From: Chara braunii
Taxonomy: Eukaryota; Streptophyta; Charophyceae; Charales; Characeae
Length of the DNA stretch: 33,599 bases
NCBI GenBank assembly: GCA_003427395.1
Contig: BFEA01000040.1
Coordinates: 1,786,882 to 1,820,480, forward strand
Reading direction: 5' to 3'
Shown here in pieces: positions 10,100 through 20,099 of the stretch. The position numbers were made by a program, and so were the translations under genes. How positions within the stretch are numbered: the stretch's first letter is position 1; the number at the start of each line of letters is the position of its first letter. Below the pieces are notes generated by a model. That model was not told the origin of the DNA and ran no database searches. It saw nothing but the letters and a program-made list of their open reading frames with translations.

Positions 10100-10312
10100 A
10101 TAGAAATAAATAAATAAATAAATAAAATGTAAAAAGTGAGGAGAGAGAGAAAATTTATTTTTTTGGAATTTTCGGCAGCATTTTCCCACCCCGCATGGGG
10201 TCAAAAACGTGCCAAGAGGAAGGAAAGAGCGAGAGGGACACACTAACTTTCAAAATGCCGCAAATTAAAATTTTCAGAAAAAATAAATGAATAAATAAAT
10301 AAATAAATAAAG
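10100..10312. repeat. (AAAT)n tracts
   Basis: Two (AAAT/AATA)n microsatellites lie at about 10104-10127 and 10286-10310. Confidence 0.8.
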
Positions 10313-10480
10313 AGGTGGAGGAGAGTGAGGAGAAACTAAGTTTTTGAATTTTTCAAAAATTTTGGCAGCATTTCGTTACCCCCATGGGGTCGAAGTGTGT
10401 CATCAAGAAAAAGACTAAGTAGAATAGAAAAATTTGGCTAGCGCTTCGCTACCCCCAAGGGGTCAAAATGTGCGCCGACA
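10165..10480 (-). repeat. three diverged copies of a leader motif
   Basis: The blocks at about 10170-10212, 10360-10402 and 10437-10478 share the pattern GGCAGCATTT / TACCCC then A/T then GGGGTC and a TGTG end. Each copy has a small ACCCC/GGGGT hairpin at its centre. They are separated by A-rich (AAAT)n sequence. Confidence 0.6.
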
Positions 10481-10683
10481 ACAGAAAAGACTAAGTCCTA
10501 GCAAGATATAGAGGTGCCGCAGAAAATTTCAAATTTTTAGAATAAATAAAAAAAAATAAAAAAAAAATAAGAAAATAAGAAAAGAAGTAGGGAATAAGAT
10601 GTTTCAAATTTTTAGAGGAAAAGAGAAATTTTACATCAAAGAGAAAGAAAGAAGAAGAAAAAAAAAAAAAACCAGAAAATTTC

Positions 10684-11009
10684 GGAGTTGGGTGTGGGGG
10701 GTGTGGAAAAGTGATGAAGAAAGAGAGAAAGAAGTGAGAAGAGAAAGAAAAAGGTAAGGTGGGGGATGGGGGAGATGATGGGATTGTAGTTGGGGGAGGG
10801 AAGGAGGAGAAGAGGGTGGTAGAATGGGAGAGAAGGATATGAAAAAGGTGAACAGGAGTAGATGAGATTAATGAGAAATGGTGAGTGGGGAGGAGAGGAG
10901 AGAAAAAGGTTATGGAAGATGGGTGGAGAGGGAGGTAGGGGTAGAGAGTAGTGGTAGGGGGGGAGAAAAGATGATTAGATGATGAGGGGGGAAGAGAAAG
11001 AGGTAGGGG
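10684..11009 (-). other. G-free leader stretch (C-free on the + strand)
   Basis: The + strand has a single C (10853) in these 326 bases, although it has plenty of G, A and T. In the element's sense strand this is an RNA stretch essentially without G. The 194-codon ORF over 11075-10491 is a by-product of this skew: it is nearly all Pro, Ser, Phe, Leu and His and resembles no protein. The flanking leader has normal C content. Confidence 0.85.
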
Positions 11010-11070
11010 CGGTAGTAGGTCAGTGGTAGAAGGTGATACCAGGCTTTTGGGTGGCCAAGAGCAGATTTCT

Positions 11071-11093
11071 ACCAAGATCTACAGGATCTTGGT
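11071..11093. other. 9-bp perfect hairpin
   Basis: ACCAAGATC and GATCTTGGT flank a 5-base loop (TACAG). It sits just inside the end of the C-free stretch, in the leader. Confidence 0.7.
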
Positions 11094-11187
11094 CTTCAAA
11101 ATGCTGATGGCCTGATGCCACAGCAAAACAAAAAGGAGGTGATGATGATCTAGGGTTGGTTGAGATCTTGATCATCCACCCTGCTGC

Positions 11188-11327
11188 CACAGTCACACAG
11201 CCCCCAAGCCAGGGGGTGATCTTGAGTTGTTGCCAAACTGCTGTTGCAACAGTGAAGAGTAATAAAATATATATATATATATATATATATATGTCTGTGG
11301 CGCAGCCCCCTAGCCAGGGGGGTCTTC
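11188..11327. repeat. duplicated CAGCCCCC(A/T)AGCCAGGGGG motif
   Basis: CACAGCCCCCAAGCCAGGGG near 11196 and GCAGCCCCCTAGCCAGGGGG near 11301 are alike and each is self-complementary (CCCCC/GGGGG). An (AT)13 microsatellite at 11267-11292 lies between them. Confidence 0.6.
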
Positions 11328-11399
11328 AACAGGTGTCCACGTGGCAGTGCAGATTGCCACGTCTGCAGGCACCAGCAGCCACGGCGTGCGCGGGGGGGG

Positions 11400-11539
11400 N
11401 NNNNNNNNNNNNNNNNNNNNNNNNNNNNNNNNNNNNNNNNNNNNNNNNNNNNNNNNNNNNNNNNNNNNNNNNNNNNNNNNNNNNNNNNNNNNNNNNNNNN
11501 NNNNNNNNNNNNNNNNNNNNNNNNNNNNNNNNNNNNNNN
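11400..11539. other. assembly gap, 140 N
   Basis: The Ns are flanked on both sides by runs of seven or more G. The size may be nominal. ORFs drawn across it are meaningless. Confidence 0.98.
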
Positions 11540-11636
11540 AGGGGGGGGGGGCAAATAGCTTCGCAGCACGCTGCTCGCTGCTCGCCGACAACACGAACGT
11601 TCCGCACTATACAACCATGCATACACTTTGGCCAGT

Positions 11637-11705
11637 GTGTTATAGCACTGGCTACGCACGAGCATGAGTGCTACCTGCCCAGGTTCAAACCCTGGCGGCA
11701 GCAGC
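11637..11705 (+). other. tRNA-like sequence in the leader
   Basis: GGTTCAAACCC matches a B-box consensus perfectly and sits in a T-arm-like hairpin (CCAGG, TTCAAAC loop, CCTGG). A D-arm-like block (TAGCACTGGCTACGCA) lies about 30 bases upstream. No acceptor stem is seen. It may be a remnant of a tRNA-derived SINE different from the other three copies. Confidence 0.5.
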
Positions 11706-11965
11706 TTCCCAGATACGGGGCGGAGCGGGGCAGCGTGGGCGCGTGGCGCGCTCGCGCGTGCGGCGCCCTTGACCTTGGCACGCGTGGTGGCGCTCTCCTT
11801 TTTCGCCACGTGGCAGTCTCTTCCCGCTGCTGCTTTTTTTTTTTTTCGTTTTTTCTCTGCTGCCGCACCGAAAATCACCTGAAAATCCCGCTGTTGGGAT
11901 TACACCGATCCCTCACCCGCTGTTGCATGCGGGGGGAAGGGCGGGTTGGAGCGGGGACCGTTCCC

Positions 11966-11977
11966 GCTCTGATACCA
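11966..11977 (-). promoter_or_regulatory. primer-binding site, initiator-tRNA-Met type
   Basis: On the minus strand this reads TGGTATCAGAGC, complementary to the 3' end of plant initiator tRNA-Met. It is separated by one base from the CA end of the 5' LTR. It primes minus-strand cDNA synthesis. Confidence 0.95.
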
Positions 11978-11978
11978 G

Positions 11979-12329
11979 TGTGCCGGACCTGCCGGGATGG
12001 CGGTCCGACAGGATGGAGACGAAGGGTGGACGAAGGAGGAGACAGAGATGGAGCTGGAAGGGACAGCGCAGCTCCGACGCAGACTCAACACGCACGTACT
12101 CCAAGATCTGCAAAAGTGGAGAATGCCGAAAAACAGACAACTGCTAGGGTATACCCCCAGCGGACTGACTGACTGGACTGGACTGGCCTGGTACCGACAG
12201 TGGTACCGGGCAGGACTAGAACAGCATACGGCCTGTGGGGTCAGGCCACGGTCTGGTCCCACAGGCCGAACTGGGCAAGTAGCCAAATAGGCCCTGGTTG
12301 TAGGCCAGGGCAGATGAAGGCCCGCTGCA
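11979..12329 (-). repeat. 5' LTR of the Ty3/gypsy retrotransposon (351 bp)
   Basis: Pairs with 1956-2291. It begins TG and ends CA, adjoins the primer-binding site, and is followed by TCGGT at 12330-12334. It contains a (GGACT)n run and the hairpin GGTACC-GACAGT-GGTACC, shared with the other LTR. A promoter is expected here, but no TATA box could be assigned with confidence. Confidence 0.95.
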
Positions 12330-12334
12330 TCGGT
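12330..12334. repeat. target-site duplication, right copy (TCGGT)
   Basis: Identical to 1951-1955 and adjacent to the CA end of the right LTR. Confidence 0.92.
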
Positions 12335-12665
12335 CCATCCTGATACCCTTCTTCGAGGAGCGCCTCTTACGTGTAACTCCAAACACCCACCCCAGTAAGC
12401 ACATGTGAAACAAGAGGACCACCTGAAGCAGCACAACGACGAGAAGCAGCGGAGGGAGCCTTTGGTACAGGTCAGCCATGAACGGCACGATGGACAGGAC
12501 AACAATGCCACATATGTTGTTGGACTTCGAGCAAACGATTGTGGAGAGGGCAGTGAAGGCAACAGTCTTGTCAGACGTGCAATGCGTGACAACACGCGAG
12601 GGGATACGACACCCATGCAGAAACCTCTTCCATCGACAGACTGAAGCCGCCGTTTGGAAAAATAT
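12330..12665 (-). pseudogene. N-terminal half of the interrupted ORF, membrane protein-like
   Basis: A minus-strand frame open from 12665 (after TGA 12668-12666) to the insertion point. It encodes one or two hydrophobic segments: ICGIVVLSIVPFMADLYQR, then a longer one including PPLLLVVVLLQVVLLFHMCL. A basic cluster VTRKRRSSKKG follows, typical of the cytosolic side of a membrane span. The frame continues in register at 1950-1576 once the element and one target copy are removed. Third positions favour C and G. Upstream, coding-like sequence goes on in other frames to about 13014, so the gene had either introns or earlier damage. The family is not recognised. Confidence 0.6.
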
Positions 12666-13014
12666 TCAAATTTCCCAACCATAAAGGATGTTCCTCGAGC
12701 GTGGGAGACTGCATGATGCCGCCTAAAGATGACGATGCCACCCGACCGAGGTCGAGCGCCAACGATAACCGGATAACCGTTGGAGCCCAGTGGGGGACCA
12801 CGCATGTGTTCGAGGGCGGGGATGTTCGTGCTAACGCCGTCGGACCACGTCTGGACCATCGAAAAACTGGAACTACTTTGTGAATTACGGTTCTCGGAGC
12901 TCTGAGGAACCTCACGAGGTCCCTTGGGGATAGGGAAAATTTGGTTGGGGCCTCAAGGACACCAGTGGCACAAGGAATTTCTTTGTGGAACGAGCACGTC
13001 CTTGTGGATTTCAC
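12666..13014 (-). pseudogene. further coding-like sequence upstream of the interrupted ORF
   Basis: Two other minus-strand frames read like protein. One, from about 12859, contains WSDGVSTNIPALEHM and GSNGYPVIVGARPRSGG. The other, from 13014, contains KFSLSPRDLVRFLRAP. Changing from one to the other and then to the frame at 12665 needs two shifts, with no convincing splice sites. They are probably parts of the same broken gene; no domain is recognised. Confidence 0.35.
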
Positions 13015-14138
13015 ACCCGCGAGGTCTGTCTAACGATGCCCAAAGGCGGAATGAAGACGAGAGACTAGAAAAGGAAAGATGGTTGTACGACTATAATGGC
13101 TTCGGAAAACATGCACGATAAACCAGAAGCTAGCAATGATAACAGATGACCAGCAATGGTTTTGTCCCTATGGTTCCTTCAGCACCACAGTAATTTCTAG
13201 TATCAACCATCACACTCGGTTGTTAGCAGGGTTGTAGGAGACCGAACCGGGGTGGAGTATGATAGAGGGTCTCGTCACACCACTCCCAAAATTGTCATTT
13301 CCGGGAGTGTAGGTTCACTCCACCAGCTCCCGAATTCAATGTTTCAGATTGAATTATTGTCAGAATGCAATGCTTGAGAGCACTTCCAGATTTGCTTGGG
13401 CCTCCAACTTGCAAATCAGCATTCTTGGGAGCCCTCACGTCGTGGTCCTGTTTCCACCCAAAAACTCGTAAGGAGATGACCGACTGTCGATGATAAGCCG
13501 TCTACTGACAGTTTTCGTCATCACATGTCCGAGAGTGCTTTGGGACTCTCAGAGCGCATGTTGGGACCATAAGTGGGTTTGGGAGGCCAGCCCGCGGAGT
13601 CCTGGTGGAAGAAAGTCGGCCTTGGGCCTCGCCACATCACTCATATAACGATGGAAGGAACGAGTGCGCATATGGCCGCAGAATGTGGCAATATACATAT
13701 GTTACTATTCATTATGACAAATGTATTTTACCATATTTGGATAGAAGATGCACTCACTTTTTTTTTTTTTTTTCCCAAGCGGGGGGCGGGAGGAGTCCGC
13801 TGGGAAACGACATACACAAGTTTGGGTGGCTGCCAAGCAACTGGAGTCGGTCGACCGACGAGATGGAAATGGCGGCACGAGATGACGGAGGAGGAGGGAA
13901 ATGGTCCTCCTCGCATGGCATAACGTCCTTGTAGCTCATGACACATACAAGAAAAGTGTGGCACTTGCGCAAGGAGGGCAAGCATAAATCGAGAAGTTGA
14001 AATGGTCACAGAAGAAAAAAAGGAAGGAAAAAAAATATAACTCCATGCATAAATAGACGAATGTTTGTTAGGACGCAACAGGCGAGTGAGAGTTAAATGA
14101 TCAAAAGAGCACCTCTACAGTCGTTTCTAAGTGGAGAA
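13015..14138. other. no gene recognised
   Basis: Unique-looking sequence with a poly(T) run near 13758-13774 and an A-rich stretch near 14013-14038. Short ORFs have no recognisable domain. Confidence 0.4.
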
Positions 14139-14225
14139 GGACAATGAGGAGGAGGAGGCAGCGTAGATGGAGGAGGTGGAGGCAGAGATGGAGGATGAGG
14201 AGGTAGAGACGAAGGAGGCAGAGTA
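14139..14225. repeat. degenerate (GAG)n minisatellite
   Basis: GAGGAGG/GGAGGCAG/GATGGAGG variants follow one another without a strict period; purine-rich on the + strand. Confidence 0.7.
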
Positions 14226-15405
14226 ACTGACGATTTGGACTGTGCAAGATATATGCATGTGTAGTGATGGAGGGAAGGGGCAAAGTGTCTCTCGTGCTCC
14301 CCCTCAGAAGCTTTCCATGCTATGATGGTTGAGGAATCACCAAAAATGGAAAGCCACACCATCATCAACCAACGCCCAACCCTAGTACCCCTCCATTAGC
14401 CAGCTTCTCACCTCGACCACCCTTTCCACCTGTGTCCCCGACCTGGTGGAGCACTCGTGGAATCCTGCCTGCCGTGGGGGTGCAGCTCCAAAGGTCAAAA
14501 GGCCTCAACCTGGACACGTTTTTGGAGAAATGCATGAAGCACCTCCACAAACACATCTGGCTTTAGGCCGGTAACTTCAATTTCTCCTCAACCCTCTACC
14601 TGTTTTGCTTTCCGCTCACCACACTACGCTGCCTTATCAGTACCACAGACCCTCCACCAGTCCTAGTCTCGGATTCGAGAGTGCATGCTTCAAGTTTGCC
14701 GCATTGCACGAAAATATGCCCTGGAACCTCGATTTCCGATAGCACCCGAACTTGAGAGCACAATGTGGCAAAGGGCACCCCCGAACAGGTTTTCACGTCC
14801 TCTGACAAGCGAGAGCACTCCCAAATTTTTTTTGCGATTCGGGAGTGGTATGGTGAAGCCCAAAGTGTCATGGTGACTTTGGAATAAGGTTCCAATCGGC
14901 TTCACAAGCCAATGTAAGACCATATTAGATATGTGAATAGGAAGGTGTTACTAGGGTACAAAATTAGGTCATGAGGACCCGATAGGAAGAGAGAGATATG
15001 ATTTCATTGTTTTGGGGTATAATGTGTGGGCCCGTATGGCCATGTCCCACTAGTAGGGGTTTAGTTTTGATTTTTAAACCTGTATGGCGGCGTGCGGTTG
15101 TTTTGTGGGTAGAAACAAAAAAAGGAGAATGTATGGAGGTAATCATTGAACCACTAGTACATTTCCCAGCTAAGGTCTGTGCCAATTTATTTTTTGGGGG
15201 GCGCAACGTTTTTCCAACTCTGGAGAAAAGTGCCTTAAAAGTAATGGTGGTTTTAAAACGATATGCAAAGCATATCTGCCTTGCACTTTTGGGCTCCATT
15301 GTCACTTCACATTTGCACTGCAATTTTATATTGCACTGTTGGTTTCGAAAGTTTGGCTCGTGTCTTCTAGCTACAACCCACAGTACTGCCTCTGGCAGCG
15401 TAAAG
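14226..15405. other. no gene recognised
   Basis: A 143-codon ORF (14998-15429) and a 163-codon ORF on the other strand overlap here. Neither has a recognisable domain or biased codon use. Confidence 0.4.
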
Positions 15406-15518
15406 GCTACCGTCTTTCCCCGAACATAACGCACCATAAAAATGACTGTATACAAGCTATATTTCCGGCCAGATACGACAAAAATGAGTGTGCATTGTAT
15501 TCGGGGGAAGACGGTAGC
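15406..15518. repeat. 29-bp inverted repeats around 55 bases
   Basis: The arms 15406-15434 and 15490-15518 match at 25 of 29 positions, and all four differences are transitions. Each arm contains the GCTACCGTCTT...CCCCGAA block, and related sequence recurs at 29130-29162. It looks like a miniature foldback or MITE; no target duplication was identified. Confidence 0.65.
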
Positions 15519-16359
15519 AACATCATTTTGTTTTTCTCAAAATGCTTGCCATATTGCTTGTTCTCTGCATGTTCGAGGAGTTCTGCTTCCTAGCATACCC
15601 CACACCATGCAAGAAACGAAAGTCGGGCAACACCTGCATGCAGCTAAAGACATCGTTAGACCCCCCCAATCATGTTCTTGGAATCCGAAGACGAGTGCTA
15701 AGAAAATTTAGGATTTTCAATGTCTTGGTTAGAGTGATTCTAGCAGATCAGTCTTTAGGACTGACCCTAAGAACGATATCATTGGAAAAAAAAAAGAAGT
15801 TATGCTTCATGCTTTCAACCAATGGGGAACGCCACGATCCATATTCTTGGCTATTACCTCTCCACTATGTGTATGCCCTCCCTTGTTCTTGGAGTTTTTT
15901 CACATTTCCTTTCAACATATCGTCCTTAAGGATAGACGGAACGACGTCGCTATAATCGAAATCATGTCCCCAAAGAGTGTCTAACGAGGCCCTAATTAAA
16001 AAAAAAAAAAAACGTCTGCCAATGGAATGGAGCCCTTTCGTTCAGTTCACGCTTCCTATTACCTATGAAATCTTATTTATTTTCCCGACCTTTCGATTTA
16101 AATGAAACCAATTGCCCAATCAATTGTCGCACAGTGCAGAGTATCGTACTCCTAGTTTAGTACTACTGCATTTGGGACATGATCGCTTACATCAAATGAT
16201 TTATCTTTTGAAATGAAAATTATTGTATTAGTTTAACAAAAAAAAAAAGGTTTTGTCGGTTTGGCGGAATGTGAAATCACATCATTTTTTCTTTTTTTTT
16301 TCCTTTTGAGAAAAAAGTTCAGGTATCATCGCTAAACTGACTGGCCTTAGGGAATTGAG
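15519..16359. other. no gene recognised
   Basis: AT-rich sequence with several A and T homopolymers. Small ORFs only. Confidence 0.4.
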
Positions 16360-16446
16360 GAATTTTATTCTTGTAGTTCATATGGATTCGAATGCAAGTC
16401 TGTATCTGATCAATTTATGGGTACACCAATTGAGGTAGGTGCATTC
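16360..16446 (-). mobile_element. tRNA-derived SINE, copy 2
   Basis: On the minus strand an A-box-like CTACCTCAATTGGT and a B-box-like GCATTCGAATCC are spaced as in copies 1 and 3. The tail shares AGAATAAAAT with copy 3. It is the most diverged of the three, and it directly abuts the foldback at 16447. Confidence 0.6.
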
Positions 16447-16789
16447 AACTGCTATTTCGTCAAAATGGACGTCTTTTATTTTTTGAACGAAATTGAAACG
16501 GAGTTTTTTTGCCGAAAACTCATCTAAATGTGTTACTTTTCAGGGTTCGGCATTTTTAAAACGATGTACCCCCCGGATGTATGTGGACCAAGCTTGAGGT
16601 CAGATACATTCAGGCGGTCCCTCTTGAATGTATCTGGTCTCAAGCTAAGTCCATATGCATTCAGGGGGTCCAACGTTTTAAGAACACAGGACCCTCAGGA
16701 GTACCAAATTTGAACGAGTTTTTGGCCCAAAAAGTCGCTTTCAATTTTGTTCAAAAATAAAAGATGTTCATTTTGACGAAATAGTAGTT
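16447..16789. mobile_element. foldback element, 165-bp inverted arms
   Basis: The arms 16447-16612 and 16625-16789 are inverted copies that align along their full length with scattered substitutions and small indels, around a 12-base centre. The innermost 35 bp differ at six positions, and the outer part shares CTATTTCGTCAAAATG. Transcription would give a 340-nt hairpin RNA. It could be a MITE, a foldback transposon or a hairpin-siRNA locus. No target duplication could be assigned. Confidence 0.8.
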
Positions 16790-18899
16790 ATTGGTACATC
16801 ACACTTTTTTACTGACATTGCCAGCCCTTCCTATTCCAGTCAACCGTGCCCCGAGGGTTGCAGCCTGTTGGAACAAGTAGCTCGAAAATATATTGATGGT
16901 TCAACAGTCCAGCAGGTTGTTATTGTTCATTGCTTTTCATACTTGAGTCCAAGGACTGGTAGAAGGATGGTAAGGGTGGGTTGGTGGTCCTACTATAAAA
17001 GAAAATGTACTGCCCCTGTTCATTTTTCACGTCACACAACATGTCACTGATGAGAGTTAGAATGTGCTCCACTACCCTTCTTCGAGGGAATTTTCCAAAG
17101 AAAATAGGGCTTCAATGGCGAATTAACGTTTTTTTAATACAATGAATCCGACATAGATGTTGACCTTTTTGTTCACCAAGTCAAAGCGCGTCAGACTCTA
17201 AGACTACCCATAAAACTCCTCAACTATTCTTAGACGTATAGACATCCTCATGGTTAATTAGCGCTTGGCTCCCAAATTCAGATGGAATCACGCATATCAG
17301 TTGTCGTATGGCGATACCATCTTCCCATTATATCACCCATTGTGAACTTTCCATAACGAAAAGTGTTGCTCTATTGTAAGCAATGGGCCAATTATTGCAC
17401 AAACGGTGCCCTCTCATTGGGGTTTCCAACGGGAAAATTGCGCTCGTGTTTTTCAACAGGACCACTATTGTGGTTCAATGCATAACACCGTTTTCCAAAT
17501 TGTGTCGAGGAAACAATTGCCCAAACATGTCAGGTTTTCATTTTGTTGGCCTCACACAAGTGGTTAACGGGGGTTGTTTGGTCTGCAATTGTTGTTCGAC
17601 AAAGACAGGAAAGTTTGGATATTTATGAGTATGAGTTCACAATGTTGCACTCCTTGAGGTACATGTGCATTGCGTATATGATACCCTTATGTTGGATGTA
17701 GGCACATAAGATGTGTTTATTGGTTTGACCAAATGCATAGTCGTAGAAGCTTTGCTTGCACTACGTACAAAGTATGAGGGTCTACTCCACTACTCTCGAC
17801 TCTAAAAAATTTAAGAGTCCAGTATGACTCCTCTTACTCTCGACGTGGCTTCTAGAAGATCCCTTTGAGCACTGTTGAACATAATTTTTGAAAACCCATC
17901 GAGAGCAATATTGGTTGTTAGGGAGTGTCTAGTCTACAACTCTGTTCTTGCGAGGGTGGTCAACCATACCCTCAAAAAACCTCGAAACTTTTAGAGTCAA
18001 CCTTCAGTCCAGACCTAGCTGCCACACATTTTCTTTGTTTCCTTCGATTGGTCTCACTCTATGAGAAATTCAAGAATCAGACTTTTGAGAGTAGGCGGAG
18101 CAGACACCCGTTTTCCATTGGAACTTTTTTCAAGAGTGTGACAACTCTGAAAGTACCTTTGAGAATTTAGAATTTCGATTTCAAAGTAGTGGGGAGTAGG
18201 TCCATGATATTAGTTAACATAGCGAGGAGACCACTAAACCTCTCACTACGTTTTACGGTTTGTAAAAGGACCTGACACTTAAACCGCAAAGAACTAAGAC
18301 ACACCTTTTGTTCACAAAGTGATGCTTTGGGAGTCCCAATAAGACATAGGAGGCGTAATGGAACATGATGAGTCAATCAATTAGTGCGGAAAAACCTCGT
18401 TCGAAAGTTATCCCATCGGTGTGTGAAGCCCACACATAGGGACCAGGCACATGACGTAGACCCAGTCAACGATGACACTGGTCATCGACCACCTTAGGAA
18501 CTCCCCCTCATTAATGACGACTAGCTTCAACCGATTGCAATATCGACTTTTCATTTTTGCAAGTCGATGGCCTCACCCCTTCACGTTCCAATTGATGTTG
18601 ATTCCTCTCCACTCTTCCACTCGCCGACTAGTCTATCGCTCTGTTGTTTTTTACGTCCTCTGTTGTGATGCATGTGTGGTCGAAGGGTCGAGCGTATGTG
18701 TGAACTGCATAGAGAGAGAAGGAGAACACACACTTAAAAAAAAAAAAAAAAAATCAGGAGACAACCTTGTCGTTCAGCCTGACCAAGACCACACTAAAAT
18801 ACAACAGTTTGGACCAGTTGGGGTACTGCTACACAATCCTCGAACCTGTAAATGGATTGAGTAATACATCAAAGACACACTATGTGCAAACCAAAACCT
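16790..18899. other. no gene recognised
   Basis: A 2.1-kb stretch with ORFs up to 130 codons (18472-18864, which includes a poly-Lys artefact from an A-run), none with a recognised domain. No repeat structure was detected by eye. Confidence 0.4.
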
Positions 18900-20099
18900 T
18901 CAAAAAAAAAAGTCATATCCTACACTCGAAGCAAGCTTCATGTTGAAAATATGCGATGCAAGTTAAAGCAAGCATATGAACAATGAGTTATGTCCGACTT
19001 GTGTCGTCCAAAAAAATAAAAAAATAAAAAATATATATAATTCCAGTTAGCCGAAAAAACAACGAAATATATCACCCAAGTTAGCAACGGTAAGAAAATG
19101 TTTGACCTAGGTTGATAAAAATAAAATAAAAAATGTTGTGTAATGAGGTCAACCTGATGAAAAAATAGTTGTTAGAACGACCTTTATGAGAAAAAATAAA
19201 GTAAAAAAAAAATCCTAGGTCTACAAAAGAAGTTGTCACCAACTCACATGTCATATTCAATTATGCTCAATACCCCAACTAAATAAAATAAGTAGTTTAA
19301 TTGCATAATAAACATAGGGATTGTCTTGGGGAGGGCAAATACAATGCTAAAAACTAAAGCTCAAAGGGGGCAACCATATGGTAACGACTCAAAAATACGC
19401 ATCAATATCAATGTTAAGAAAAAATAAAACAATATTGGAGCTCAATGGTAAATTATCAAGGCGGGTAACGACCATAAACAGTGAGGTGATTATACGAAAA
19501 TAAAGAAAATAAAAGAGAGGACTATGTCGATATCGACTAATGGTCAAATATGTGTGATAAATGAGCAATACACTCCAAAAAAATTGCAACGGTAAGGCAG
19601 AACTTTAACCATGACATGTCATGCCAAGTTGAGAGAGTTCATATCAGACGAATGCGCCAGGTAATGCAAAAAAATAAACCAATGTGCAAAAGAAGGAAGG
19701 AAATTGAGCATGTCCATTGAGCCATCTTAGTAATAAGGTTAGAAAAAGTCTATTAACTTGTTACTGAGATATTTGAGTAGTTAAACCGAAGACGTTGAAA
19801 AACAAAATAGCATAATACTCAAATGCTAAAGACGAATAGATGATGTGCAAGTGACCGAAGTGAACAAAAAATTATTGCAATGTGATATCCAGAAGCAAAA
19901 TGATCAATTAAGAGTGAGAAGGAAATAAATCTCAATCAATATAACGACAAGGAAATTAACAGTAAAGTTGGAGGCTATTATAGTAATTTATTGATATTGA
20001 TAAAGTTACATTTGCAAGAAAAAGAATATCTTGGGAAAAAACTTGAGTTCAAATATATCCATCAATAGGGTAAACGTAAAAGACGTAAGGTTAGAAGTC
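18900..20099. other. A-rich, C-poor sequence downstream of the decayed gypsy integrase
   Basis: A-rich on the + strand with frequent AAAAATAAA blocks. By position it would be the 3' part of the decayed gypsy element (minus sense), but I could not identify an LTR. Confidence 0.35.

Larger units (their letters stand above)
9747..11965 (-). other. 5' leader of the retrotransposon
   Basis: A long untranslated stretch between the primer site and Gag. Beyond the subfeatures listed separately, it is A/T-rich at 10000-10680 and G+C-rich at 11540-11965. No coding domain is seen. Part of 11150-11880 may be a nested insertion, since it contains a tRNA-like sequence and an assembly gap, but no ends could be defined. 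Confidence 0.7.
1956..12329 (-). mobile_element. Ty3/gypsy chromovirus LTR retrotransposon, full-length but inactivated
   Basis: A 10,374-bp element in antisense. Both LTRs, a 5-bp TCGGT target duplication and a primer-binding site complementary to initiator-tRNA-Met are present. In the minus sense the order is 5' LTR, 2.2-kb leader, Gag, protease, reverse transcriptase, RNase H, integrase, chromodomain, about 0.95 kb of 3' untranslated DNA, 3' LTR. Reverse transcription and integration would have been its functions. At least three in-frame stops (6634, 4627, 4105) and several frame changes make this copy non-autonomous. The chromodomain after the integrase places it among chromoviruses. A proline-rich insert in RNase H and a G-free sense-strand stretch in the leader are unusual. 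It interrupts an ORF (see 1576 and 12330). Confidence 0.95.

Noticed and set aside
10491-11075. 194-codon ORF on the minus strand in the leader
   Set aside because: It is almost entirely Pro, Ser, Phe, Leu and His because the strand lacks G; no domain and no plausible fold.
11150-12172. Long ORFs spanning the N gap on both strands
   Set aside because: They are open only because the 140 Ns are untranslatable; flanking sequence has no domain.
14998-15455. Overlapping 143- and 163-codon ORFs on opposite strands
   Set aside because: No recognisable motif in either; mutual shadows in non-coding sequence.
18472-18864. 130-codon ORF as a gene
   Set aside because: Contains a poly-Lys stretch from an A-homopolymer, has no domain, and its composition matches non-coding flanks.
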